This document shows positions 53,753 through 62,102 of a DNA stretch of 64,000 nucleotides, piece by piece. A model generated the notes under the pieces. That model did no database searches. It was not told the DNA's origin and worked only from the letters and a program-made list of their open reading frames with translations. The stretch's first letter is position 1, and every line of letters starts with the position of its first letter. The position numbers and the translations under genes were made by a program. This DNA is from CAZCCM01 sp964616165 (GTDB lineage: Bacteria; Bacillota; Clostridia; TANB77; CAG-508), in contig CAZTTS010000003.1 of the NCBI GenBank assembly GCA_964616165.1, forward strand, positions 25,629 through 89,628, given 5' to 3'.

Positions 53753-54364
53753 TTAATATGTTATATCAGTATATGAACCTATTATTTTGCCAACAATATG
53801 TTCATCTTCTCCTCTTTGGTATTTTATAATATTAAATTGTCCATCTATATATTTAGCAACAAAATCTCCATGAATTGGTTTAGTTTTTTTATCTACAATA
53901 ATAATAGAAGATTTAGGCATCCCTACTTCAGTTAGCTCACTACTTATATTTTTAAAAGCAAATAAATTTTCTTCCATTCCAATTGATACTGGTACAGAAA
54001 TTAGCTCTTCATAATTTATTTCAGTAAACAAATTATTTTTTTCGTAAATTCTACCAAATAACGGAATAGATGCTGTTTTAATTTTATCTAACTTTGTTTT
54101 TCTATCTTTATTCGTTTTATCAACAAAAAGATTATCTTTAACATTTATTCCAATCATTCTATTATTTTCCAATACAATATTTATATATCCTTTTTCATTT
54201 AATATATCTAAATATTTTCTAACTGTAGTAGGTGATTTAATTTTTGCATACTTTGATATTTCTCTTAAAGATGGAGAAATACCTCTTTTAGAAATATATT
54301 CAGTAATATATTTAAGAAGTTTCTTTTCTGTACTATTTAATTCTTCACCATACACATTGTTCAT
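53753..54364 (-). CDS. LexA-like repressor with apparently inactive S24 domain
   Basis: 203 residues. A LexA-type winged helix-turn-helix: RGISPSLREISKYAKIKSPTTVRKYLDILNEKGYI. The C-terminal fold aligns without gaps to B. subtilis LexA from IPLFGRIYEKNN on. The cleaved Ala-Gly is replaced by Glu-Lys. The GDSM box with the catalytic Ser is SSEL, Glu at the Ser position. The catalytic Lys aligns to Ile with Lys one residue on. So DNA binding is likely, but RecA-stimulated self-cleavage is not. Its ATG overlaps the obg stop (TAATG). Confidence 0.78.
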   Translation of the reverse strand: MNNVYGEELNSTEKKLLKYITEYISKRGISPSLREISKYAKIKSPTTVRKYLDILNEKGYINIVLENNRMIGINVKDNLFVDKTNKDRKTKLDKIKTASIPLFGRIYEKNNLFTEINYEELISVPVSIGMEENLFAFKNISSELTEVGMPKSSIIIVDKKTKPIHGDFVAKYIDGQFNIIKYQRGEDEHIVGKIIGSYTDITY

Positions 54365-55650
54365 TAATCAATCCATTCAAATTCCCAACCAGAAATTTCA
54401 ACTATATCTCCTTCTTCAATTCCTTCATCTAGTAGAGCTTTTTCAATACCCAATCTAATTAACATTCTTAAAAAATATGCCATTGATTCATTATCTTCAA
54501 CATTAATTCTTCTCATTAGATTTTCAGCAGCCTTACCTATAACTCTATATTTATTATTTGTTTCTTTTATTACTTCAAACTCATTTTTATCTTTATCTTC
54601 TAGAGTATACACAACCATTTCATCTTCTTCATATAATGGTTCTTTTTCAATTTTCTCTAGTTCTTGTTCTGTATAGTTTAATAAGTCAATTATACCTTCA
54701 CCAGTTGCTGCAGAAATTTCAAAAAAAGCTATCTTTTCTTTTTTTGCTAATTCTTTTAATTTTTTTAAGTTTTCATTAATATTATCTGTTATTAGGTCCG
54801 TTTTATTTGCAACTAAAATTTGTTTCTTATTTTTTAATTTTTCACTATATTTAATTAATTCGCTATTTAAAACCTTATAGTCTTCAACCGGATCTCTGCC
54901 TTCAACACCACTAGCATCCACAAAATGTAATAAAAGTCTCGTTCTTTCAATATGTCTTAAGAATTGTAATCCTAATCCTATTCCATCTGATGCTCCTTCA
55001 ATAATTCCAGGGATATCAGCAATAAGGAAAGATTTGCCATAAGATGTTTCTGCAACCCCTAAATTTGGTTCAATTGTTGTAAAATGATAATTTGCAATTT
55101 TAGGTGTAGCTTTCGTTGATTTAGATAAAAATGTTGATTTTCCAACATTTGGATATCCTAAAAGTCCTACATCTGCTAAAGATTTTAATTCTAAAATAAC
55201 ATCTCTAGAATCACCTGATTCACCATCTATTGAAAAATTAGGAGCTTGTCTTGTTGAGGTTTTAAATCTAGCATTTCCTTTTCCACCTCGACCACCTAAA
55301 AGGATTAATTTTCTCTCATTATCTTTTGAAATATCAGCTATAATTTTACCATTTCTAGCATCTATTACTACAGTTCCTCTAGGTACTCCAATAATTAAAT
55401 CATCACCAGATTTTCCTGTTTTATTTGATGATCCACCAGGATATCCACTTTCAGCTTCAAAATGTTTATTATGCGTAAAATCAATTAATGTGTTTTTATT
55501 AGGATCAACTGCGAAATATATATCTCCACCATGACCACCATCACCACCATCAGGTCCGCCATCTGGAATATATTTTTCTCTTCTAAAAGATTTGGCTCCT
55601 CTTCCACCATTTCCTGATTTAATTTTTATTTTTGCATAATCAACAAACAT
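54364..55650 (-). CDS. obg: Obg/CgtA GTPase
   Basis: 428 residues. Glycine-rich Obg fold in the first 158 residues (GNGGRGAKSFRREKYIPDGG), GTPase motifs GYPNVGKST (near 165), DIPGIIEGASDG, NKTDL and the C-terminal OCT domain. A ribosome-associated GTPase linking growth and 50S assembly. Its ATG follows the glyQS TAG with no gap. The usual upstream ribosomal genes rplU and rpmA are not here. Confidence 0.97.
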   Translation of the reverse strand: MFVDYAKIKIKSGNGGRGAKSFRREKYIPDGGPDGGDGGHGGDIYFAVDPNKNTLIDFTHNKHFEAESGYPGGSSNKTGKSGDDLIIGVPRGTVVIDARNGKIIADISKDNERKLILLGGRGGKGNARFKTSTRQAPNFSIDGESGDSRDVILELKSLADVGLLGYPNVGKSTFLSKSTKATPKIANYHFTTIEPNLGVAETSYGKSFLIADIPGIIEGASDGIGLGLQFLRHIERTRLLLHFVDASGVEGRDPVEDYKVLNSELIKYSEKLKNKKQILVANKTDLITDNINENLKKLKELAKKEKIAFFEISAATGEGIIDLLNYTEQELEKIEKEPLYEEDEMVVYTLEDKDKNEFEVIKETNNKYRVIGKAAENLMRRINVEDNESMAYFLRMLIRLGIEKALLDEGIEEGDIVEISGWEFEWID

Positions 55651-57030
55651 CTATATTTTTACTCTTTCTTTAATATATTCTTCTACATCATTTATTTTTA
55701 TTCTTTCTTGTTTCATTGTGTCTCTATCTCTTATTGTTACCATATTATCTTCTAAAGTTTCAAAGTCTACTGTTAAGCAATATGGTGTTCCAATTTCATC
55801 TTGCCTTCTATATCTTTTACCAATACTTCCAGCTGTATCAAAATCTACACTAAATTCTTTTGATAATTTAGTATACAATTCTTCTGCTTTATCACTTAAT
55901 TTATTTGATAATGGAAGAACTGCTATTTTATATGGAGCAATTGCTGGATGTAATTTTAATACTATTCTAGTTTCTTCATCAACTTTTTCTTCCTTGTATG
56001 CATCACATAAAATTGCTAGGAAAAGTCTTCCCAAACCAAGTGATGGCTCAATACAATATGGTATATATTTTTCATTTGTATCTGGATCAAAATATTCTAA
56101 TTTAGTATTTGAATATTTATTATGCTGAGCTAAGTCAAAATCTTGTCTATTAGCAATACCCCACAGTTCTCCCCATCCAAAAGGATATGTGTATTCTATA
56201 TCTGTTGTCTTTTTACTATAATGAGATAGTTCTTCTTTTTTGTGTTCTCTTAACCTTAAGTTATTTTTATCTAATCCTAAGTCTAATAAAAATTTATATG
56301 AATAATCTAACCAATATTTAAACCATTTTTCATCTTCTTTCGGATTGCAAAAAAACTCTAATTCCATTTGCTCAAATTCTCTTGTTCTAAATATGAAATT
56401 ACCTGGTGTTATTTCATTCCTAAAAGCTTTACCAGTCTGTGCTATTCCCATTGGCATCTTTCTTCTTGTTGAACGAAGTATATTATTAAAGTTAACAAAT
56501 ATACCTTGAGCAGTTTCTGGTCTTAAATATATTTCTGATTTATTATCTTCAGTAACTCCTTGAAATGTTTTATACATTAAATTAAATTGTCTAATATTTG
56601 TATAATCTAATGCTCCACAATTAGGACAAACCACTTTGTTGTCGTATAAGAAGTCTTTTAATTCTTTATCTGTCCATCCATCAGCAATAATATCTTGACC
56701 ATTTTCAAAACCCCATGTTTCTATCATTTTATCTGCTCTATGTCTTGTTTTGCAAGATTTACAATCAATTAAAGGATCAGAAAAACCCGCTAAATGTCCT
56801 GATGCTTCCCAAACTTTAGGATTCATTAATATGCTAGCATCAATTTCTACATTATATTTTGATTCTTGTACAAATTTCTTTTTCCATAAATTTTCTAAAT
56901 TATCTTTTAACAATATGCCTAAAGGACCATAATCCCAAGTATTTGCTAGTCCTCCATATATTTCTGAGCCAGCGAAAACATAACCTCTAGATTTCGCTAA
57001 ATTAATTATTGTATCCATATCTTTTAACAT
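55651..57030 (-). CDS. glyQS: Glycyl-tRNA synthetase (dimeric, single-chain)
   Basis: 459 residues. Class II features GYVFAGSEIYGGLANTWDYGPLG, DCKSCKTRHRAD and VCPNCGALDYTN (zinc-like cysteine pairs), RPETAQGIFVNF, and the anticodon-binding domain with IAPYKIAVLPL and RYRRQDEIGTPYCLTVDF. Charges tRNA-Gly with glycine. GGAGG precedes the ATG. No T-box leader (no AGGGTGGNACC-like element) is present in the 250 bases upstream. First gene of the run through obg, the LexA-like gene and uvrC. Confidence 0.97.
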   Translation of the reverse strand: MLKDMDTIINLAKSRGYVFAGSEIYGGLANTWDYGPLGILLKDNLENLWKKKFVQESKYNVEIDASILMNPKVWEASGHLAGFSDPLIDCKSCKTRHRADKMIETWGFENGQDIIADGWTDKELKDFLYDNKVVCPNCGALDYTNIRQFNLMYKTFQGVTEDNKSEIYLRPETAQGIFVNFNNILRSTRRKMPMGIAQTGKAFRNEITPGNFIFRTREFEQMELEFFCNPKEDEKWFKYWLDYSYKFLLDLGLDKNNLRLREHKKEELSHYSKKTTDIEYTYPFGWGELWGIANRQDFDLAQHNKYSNTKLEYFDPDTNEKYIPYCIEPSLGLGRLFLAILCDAYKEEKVDEETRIVLKLHPAIAPYKIAVLPLSNKLSDKAEELYTKLSKEFSVDFDTAGSIGKRYRRQDEIGTPYCLTVDFETLEDNMVTIRDRDTMKQERIKINDVEEYIKERVKI

Positions 57031-57169
57031 ATTGCCTCCAAATTTTATCTTTTTTGTAAATTATTTTAATATTTTTCTATATTATTTTATCCGTTTCTTC
57101 CTATATTTAAAGCTTTTCAATAAATTTTTATAGTTTTCACAGGATTTTTGTATTTTTTATTGTATCATA

Positions 57170-57204
57170 AAATACAAAAAAATAAAAGAGAAACAAGCTC
57201 TTTT
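57170..57204 (-). terminator. Terminator of the unknown envelope gene
   Basis: AAAAGAG-loop-CTCTTTT stem; the minus-strand product is followed by a run of T. T-rich on the plus strand too, so it may be bidirectional. Confidence 0.65.
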
Positions 57205-57279
57205 CTCTTCTATTTTTTTATTATTTTTTATTATTTTATTATTTTCTTTAAATAAATATTTTAACTGTTTAAATGTCTT

Positions 57280-57858
57280 CTATTCTTCAATTACTTTAAC
57301 TTTATCATTGTCTACAATTTCATCAGGAACTACATATTCAACTACTTTCAAGGTTTTTAAGATAGATTTTACTTCTTCTAGTTTTAAGATATCTTCAATT
57401 CCTTCATTATATTTTTCTGTTCTTCCGACATAAACATATATAATATCATATAGGCCGCTCTTGCCAACTCCTAAGTTTAAATACATATGCCTTCCAAATG
57501 AAACAGAACTATATTCATAACCTTTAAATTTGTTAATTACAATTTCATTAAATCCTTTATCTTCTCTGTGTCGTTCAAGATTAGTTTCATATGTAGATTG
57601 AAGCATATCACGAAGTGCAACTTCTATTCTATATCCAACTTCATCATTCCAAAACTCTATTACTCCAGTTTTTGTTTCATCTTTTTCAATCCTAAATCCT
57701 TTATTCCCAGGAACTCCAACTTTCATTGCTTTTTCTTGCTTATCATTAGATAATACATAGTATTCAAACTTATTGTTTTTTAAAACAAAAAACACGGCTA
57801 CTCCTATTGTAATTAATAATATTATCATTAATATTATAGCTATACTTTTTTTCTTCAT
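57280..57858 (-). CDS. Membrane-anchored extracytoplasmic protein, unknown (192 residues)
   Basis: Signal-anchor helix (about 6-26, MKKKSIAIILMIILL), then a soluble domain likely outside, with KVGVPGNKGFRIEKDETKTGVIEFWNDEVGYRIEV and LNLGVGKSGLYDIIYVYVGRT. No sorting signal. Unknown family. Two genes of similar layout are adjacent (this and the next), suggesting one envelope unit. Confidence 0.65.
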   Translation of the reverse strand: MKKKSIAIILMIILLITIGVAVFFVLKNNKFEYYVLSNDKQEKAMKVGVPGNKGFRIEKDETKTGVIEFWNDEVGYRIEVALRDMLQSTYETNLERHREDKGFNEIVINKFKGYEYSSVSFGRHMYLNLGVGKSGLYDIIYVYVGRTEKYNEGIEDILKLEEVKSILKTLKVVEYVVPDEIVDNDKVKVIEE

Positions 57859-57888
57859 ACCTACTCCTCTCTTGAGCTACTTTTTTTA

Positions 57889-58605
57889 TTAATATGGCAA
57901 GTTAAACTCTGAGATTTTAAAGTTTCCATTTTCTTTTATTAAAACAAATTTCCCTGTTACTGTTTCTAAATCTGACGCTGGAAATGTATATGTTTTATAA
58001 TCTTGTAAAAATACTTTGCGATTATATTTTTCTACAGCTTCTTCGGCTATATATTTTGTCATTACTGTAAATTCTATTTTATCTTCAGTTTCAATAACAA
58101 GTTCTAAGTCATCTTGCCACGCATACTGCATATTCATACCTCTAGCAGCATCAACTACAAACACTTCATCTCCTGCAACTCTTATTATATCTTTATCTGG
58201 AATACCTTTACTCGGATCTAAAATACCATCTTTAAATTCTTCTGTAAAATCTTTTAAAATATTATTTCTCATTTCATCTACAGTTATTACAGTCTTCATA
58301 TACCCGGGATATCTTGCATCAAACTCAAATGGATCTTTTCTAATCCCTTCGGCTCCGAATGTTAAATTTCCTATAACATCAATAGCTTCATTATATAGTT
58401 TTTTCCCTAATATTAAAATTTCTTCATCTGTCATTCCTTCTTTTTTAATTTCATTTTCATTTGGAATAACATTTTCATCAGGTTTTTCAATCTCTTCAGT
58501 CTTGTTTTTGTCTACATGTTGGTAAAGATTATAAGTAAATAAACCTAATGCTATTAATCCTAATAATAAAATTACTAGTAATACTATTAATATTTTTTCT
58601 TTCAT
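57889..58605 (-). CDS. Membrane-anchored extracytoplasmic protein, unknown (238 residues)
   Basis: N-terminal anchor (about 4-25), a Glu/Asn/Lys linker, then a soluble domain with MTDEEILILGKKLYNEAIDVIGNLTFG, GDEVFVVDAARGMNMQYAWQDDLELVIETED and KFVLIKENGNFKISEFNLPY. The final strand pattern looks NTF2-like but I cannot confirm it. Upstream of the 192-residue gene by 30 bases; GGAG site present. Confidence 0.65.
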   Translation of the reverse strand: MKEKILIVLLVILLLGLIALGLFTYNLYQHVDKNKTEEIEKPDENVIPNENEIKKEGMTDEEILILGKKLYNEAIDVIGNLTFGAEGIRKDPFEFDARYPGYMKTVITVDEMRNNILKDFTEEFKDGILDPSKGIPDKDIIRVAGDEVFVVDAARGMNMQYAWQDDLELVIETEDKIEFTVMTKYIAEEAVEKYNRKVFLQDYKTYTFPASDLETVTGKFVLIKENGNFKISEFNLPY

Positions 58606-58683
58606 TTTTACTCCTTTTTTATATTTTTTATAATTTTTAAATTATTTTTTAACGTTTTTAAAAGTTATTTTTAAATTATTTTT

Positions 58684-59538
58684 TTATTCCCAAGCTCTTT
58701 TTTCCGCTTCTTCTGCTAATTTCTTATATTTTGTTCTATCTCCTGACATAAAGTCCATTGCACTTTCTGCCATTTCTTCTAATCCTTCTTTTGCTCCTTC
58801 TTTATTCATCATATCTTTTGCTGCTTTACCAAGGCCTTTTACAATTTCTGCACCAGCTTGTATTTGTCTTTTTTCCTTTTGAGAAAAACGACTTCCAAAA
58901 AGACTTGTATGCGTGTCTAATCCAAATGTTTTATCAAGTTCTCTAATTATTTGTTCAATTTTTCTTTCTTCACTTGCCACACTTTTTTTAGCAACTTTAT
59001 TTGCAACTCTCATATCTAGCTCTCTAACATATGGATGTGCATCTACTCCTTTAGCAGTTGACATTGCATTCAATGAAATATTCGGGTTATTACAATAAAG
59101 ATAAATCATAACACCCATATTATCATAAACTATTTTGTCATCCTGGCTTGTTGCACTATGTTGTTTATAGTAAGGTTCATATTTTTGAATATAGTCATAT
59201 CTAAACAATTCTTTATATGGTCTGTTTTTTGCTTTATCTCTAACTAATTCTAACATTCCAATAGAGTCTGCAAATACTAATTGATATAATCCGTAAGCAT
59301 ATCTTTTCTCAGCTTTTTCAAATTCTTTTTTGTATAAAATATCTTGTTTTTTCATATACTCAATATGTTCATCAAGTTCCTCTTTTGTTAATCTGCTTAT
59401 ATCTAAAAAAGCACTAGCATTAGTTTCACACTCTTTACAAACATAAACACCATCTTTTAATTTCTTTCTTGTTAAAGGTGCTGCCTTTCCACTACACAGT
59501 GAACATTCTTGTTTCTTAAACATGTCTAAAAATCCCAT
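58684..59538 (-). CDS. Protein with N-terminal zinc-ribbon (DUF4428-like)
   Basis: 284 residues. CSLCSGKAAPLTRKKLKDGVYVCKECE at 11-38 holds two CxxC pairs as in the DUF4428 ribbon. A helical middle follows, with SRLTKEELDEHIEYMKKQ, and a C-terminal Lys/Glu/Ala helical stretch with KGLGKAAKDMMNKEGAKEGLEE. No membrane helix. Function unknown; it precedes the two anchored proteins, so it may be their cytoplasmic partner. Confidence 0.72.
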   Translation of the reverse strand: MGFLDMFKKQECSLCSGKAAPLTRKKLKDGVYVCKECETNASAFLDISRLTKEELDEHIEYMKKQDILYKKEFEKAEKRYAYGLYQLVFADSIGMLELVRDKAKNRPYKELFRYDYIQKYEPYYKQHSATSQDDKIVYDNMGVMIYLYCNNPNISLNAMSTAKGVDAHPYVRELDMRVANKVAKKSVASEERKIEQIIRELDKTFGLDTHTSLFGSRFSQKEKRQIQAGAEIVKGLGKAAKDMMNKEGAKEGLEEMAESAMDFMSGDRTKYKKLAEEAEKRAWE

Positions 59539-59631
59539 TTTTACTCCTTTTCAGCTAATACTTCAGTATTGCTTATTTGTTTTATTTGTTTATTGTTTTA
59601 TTTTATATTATTTTATAATCCTTTTCAATAT

Positions 59632-60174
59632 TTATTCTTCATTATCAAATTCTTTTTCAGCTTCTTCTTGAGCTTCTTTTTTTACTCTTTTTTCTTCTCT
59701 TCTTTTTGTTTTTAATTTATCTTTAAAATTCATTATTACACCTGTTTGATTTTCTACTTCCCACGCAGTGCCCAATATCGGCGTTCTTCTTATTTTTTCT
59801 GTAATTCCAAACTTCCTATTAATAGCAGATCTTGTATTTAAATATGCTTCAGATCCTAAATATTCTAATTCATCTTTTGCTGCTTCTTTAAGATCATCTT
59901 TAGCTTCTTCTTCAGTATATACAACAGCTTTATGTTGCTTCTTTAAAGAACATGATAATGCTATTTTTTCTAAAAGACTTAAATATTTTGTATTCAAATC
60001 AGAACTTGCAAATTGAGTTTCAAAATCCATAACATCTTTTGATGCTTCTCCTAAAGTAAGCATTTCTTGAAATAATTCTTCAATTTCAGATAGAATATCT
60101 TTCTTTTTAATATCATAATAATCAAAGATAGCACTTTTTCTTAAGTCTATAGAATTTTGTATATTTGAATCCAT
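59632..60174 (-). CDS. Unknown 180-residue cytoplasmic protein
   Basis: Helical and charged, with IDLRKSAIFDYYDIKKKDILSEIEELFQEML, then YLGSEAYLNTRSAINRKFGITEKIRRTPILGTAWEVENQTGVIMNFKDKLK, and a Lys/Glu tail. AAGGAG precedes the ATG. No known family. First gene of the four-gene cluster; the spacing (93, 78 and 30 bases) permits one transcript. Confidence 0.68.
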   Translation of the reverse strand: MDSNIQNSIDLRKSAIFDYYDIKKKDILSEIEELFQEMLTLGEASKDVMDFETQFASSDLNTKYLSLLEKIALSCSLKKQHKAVVYTEEEAKDDLKEAAKDELEYLGSEAYLNTRSAINRKFGITEKIRRTPILGTAWEVENQTGVIMNFKDKLKTKRREEKRVKKEAQEEAEKEFDNEE

Positions 60175-60274
60175 AATTTCTCCTTTTTATTCTTTTATTT
60201 TATATTTATTTTTTATTTTTTCCTTTATAATTAATTTTAATTTTACATAAAACTTTTATTTTTTCACCAAAGCT

Positions 60275-60295
60275 TGTGGATAACATTGTGTATAA
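60275..60295 (-). promoter_or_regulatory. Two adjacent DnaA boxes
   Basis: On the minus strand a perfect TTATCCACA (60283-60275) and a consensus-type TTATACACA (60295-60287) are separated by 3 bases, in the gap between rimI and the 180-residue gene. Another TTATCCACA occurs at 60547-60555. No dnaA, dnaN or other origin genes are present. Confidence 0.6.
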
Positions 60296-60332
60296 AGCTT
60301 TACAGATTTTTTTATAAAAATTTTAAAAAATA

Positions 60333-60752
60333 TTATGTAAAACTAAGCTTGTTATACTCCATAATTATCGCGGTTTTATCTTTATAATAGTTTTTTCGCC
60401 TTGAAATTTCCTTGAAACCAATGGATTTATACAAATTAATTGCAGATTTATTATTTTCTTCAACTTCTAATAAAATTCTATTGTTTTTAGTTATCTCTAT
60501 GCACTTTTTTAAAAGTTTTTTACCCAAGCCCTTACCTCTTAAAGACTTATCCACAACAATGTTCATCAAAAAACTATCATCTAGTCCATCCTGTATCACA
60601 AAAAATCCTGATAGATTTTCCAAAACATAAATTTTAGAATTTGGATTATTATATTCAGATAAATACATTTCTTTTGTCCAAAAATTATCGTATTTATCTA
60701 ATCGAGATAATATTTTATTTAATTCTAATTCTGTAATTTCTCTAATATTCAT
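60333..60752 (-). CDS. rimI: Ribosomal protein S18-alanine N-acetyltransferase (GNAT)
   Basis: 139 residues. GNAT core with FLMNIVVDKSLRGKGLGKKLLKKCIE (acetyl-CoA site), RILLEVEENNKSAINLYKSIGFKE and the final YKDKTAIIMEY. The position after tsaE-tsaB supports RimI. A perfect DnaA box lies within the gene. The ribosome site is weak. Confidence 0.85.
   Translation of the reverse strand: MNIREITELELNKILSRLDKYDNFWTKEMYLSEYNNPNSKIYVLENLSGFFVIQDGLDDSFLMNIVVDKSLRGKGLGKKLLKKCIEITKNNRILLEVEENNKSAINLYKSIGFKEISRRKNYYKDKTAIIMEYNKLSFT
60547..60555 (+). promoter_or_regulatory. Third DnaA box, inside rimI
   Basis: TTATCCACA on the plus strand, about 260 bases from the pair at 60275-60295 and in the opposite orientation. 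May be chance in an AT-rich sequence. Confidence 0.4.
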
Positions 60753-60781
60753 TTTAACTATTTTAAAAAGTATTTTAACTT

Positions 60782-61477
60782 TTATTTTCTTTCTGCATTT
60801 GAAGATTTTAAATAATTAGGTACTATTTTTCTTCCATCTACTAAATTATTTTGATCTTTTATTTTGTCTTCTACAGCTTCTAAAACTTTTTCAATATTTT
60901 GATTAATATCTTCATTAAAAACTATATGTATATTCTCATTTTGCAAGTTCTTTTTTATTAAATCTTGATATTTAGTACCACTTCCAGAAAAAGTATATAC
61001 TAAACTCTCTCTATTTTGAGTGCTAAGTTTTATGTCTTTTAATATATCTAAAAATTCTAGAATACTTCCTGCAAATTCTTTATTTAATTCGTAAGTATTG
61101 GTAAATACTCCAGCATAAATTTGATCATTTTTAGCATCTATTATTCCTATTTTATATGTGCTTTCACTACCTATATTTCTAGCTAAGACCTCTGTTGAAC
61201 TTATTTCTACAACAGGAATATCTTTAGCAAAAGAAATAGCCTTGATTGTAGATATACCAATTCTGATTCCTGTAAATGACCCCGGACCTATTACTACTCC
61301 TAAAGCTTCTATTTCATCTAAAGATATATTATTTTCTTTTAAAATTTCATTAATTAAAGGAAGAAGTGTTTCTGAATGTGTTCTTCCTTCATCTAATGTT
61401 TTATATATTCTTTCATCATTATGTTTAATTCCTACAGAACATAATTTTGAAGATGTATCAATAACCAATATATTCAA
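60782..61477 (-). CDS. tsaB: tRNA t6A-biosynthesis protein TsaB
   Basis: 231 residues. LVIDTSSKLCSVGI, EGRTHSETLLPLINEIL, and VVIGPGSFTGIRIGISTIKA are the family hallmarks. It supports TsaD in making t6A at A37 of ANN-reading tRNAs. It overlaps the tsaE end by 20 bases. TsaD itself is not in the window. Confidence 0.95.
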   Translation of the reverse strand: MNILVIDTSSKLCSVGIKHNDERIYKTLDEGRTHSETLLPLINEILKENNISLDEIEALGVVIGPGSFTGIRIGISTIKAISFAKDIPVVEISSTEVLARNIGSESTYKIGIIDAKNDQIYAGVFTNTYELNKEFAGSILEFLDILKDIKLSTQNRESLVYTFSGSGTKYQDLIKKNLQNENIHIVFNEDINQNIEKVLEAVEDKIKDQNNLVDGRKIVPNYLKSSNAERK

Positions 61478-61889
61478 TTCTTATCTTCCTTTCATTCTCA
61501 TCATTATATTCTCTAGTAATATGTATATGTATATATTTAGGTGGCAATAATTGGATAATATTTTCTCCCCATTCTATAATTGATATAGATTTACCAAAAT
61601 ATTCAGTTCCGCCAATATTCAAAAAATCATTAATATTTTCTAATCTATATACATCAAAGTGATGTATTGTTTTTAAGTCACTCACTTTATATTCATTAAT
61701 TATGGTAAAACTTGGGCTAGAAACTTCAGTAAAATTCCAGTATTCCATAAAACCTTCAACAAATTTTGTTTTCCCTGACCCTAAATCACCAGTTAGAATT
61801 ATAGTTTCATAACCTCCTAAGGTGCTTGCAAATTGCTTTGCAAATTCTTTTGTTTCTTCTTCATTCTTACTGTTAAAGAACTCTGACAT
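61458..61889 (-). CDS. tsaE: tRNA t6A-biosynthesis ATPase TsaE
   Basis: 143 residues. P-loop ILTGDLGSGKTKFVEGF (near 31-46), SPSFTIINEY and HHFDVYRLE then IIEWGENI. It drives the t6A complex by ATP hydrolysis. Start preceded by GGGGGG. First in tsaE-tsaB-rimI. Confidence 0.95.
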   Translation of the reverse strand: MSEFFNSKNEEETKEFAKQFASTLGGYETIILTGDLGSGKTKFVEGFMEYWNFTEVSSPSFTIINEYKVSDLKTIHHFDVYRLENINDFLNIGGTEYFGKSISIIEWGENIIQLLPPKYIHIHITREYNDENERKIRIEYIGY

Positions 61890-62043
61890 CTATACCCCCC
61901 AGCACTTTATTATAATAATTTTATCACTAAAGAAAAGATAATACAATATAACAAAGATGTAAGACAAATGTAACAATCTCGAAATAATCTCTACAGGCTA
62001 TATTTTATATGAACTATATGAATAATTTTGTTTTTTTCTTATT

Positions 62044-62072
62044 TTGACACATTTTGCTTTTCATTATATTTT
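62044..62072 (+). promoter_or_regulatory. Promoter of the Veg-family gene
   Basis: TTGACA (62044-62049), 17-base spacer, TATTTT (62067-62072), a strong -35 with a modest -10, 31 bases before the TTG start. Confidence 0.5.
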
Positions 62073-62102
62073 AAATATAGATAATTAATAAGGGGGTATG
62101 CA

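Noticed and set aside
57031..57279. Possible T-box leader before glyQS
   Set aside because: No T-box antiterminator core (AGGGTGGNACC type) or specifier stem in the 250-base region; only an intrinsic terminator of the neighbour is seen.
60181..60340. Possible replication origin from the paired DnaA boxes
   Set aside because: No dnaA, dnaN, rpmH or gyr genes nearby and only two or three boxes; more likely a DnaA regulatory or titration site or chance.
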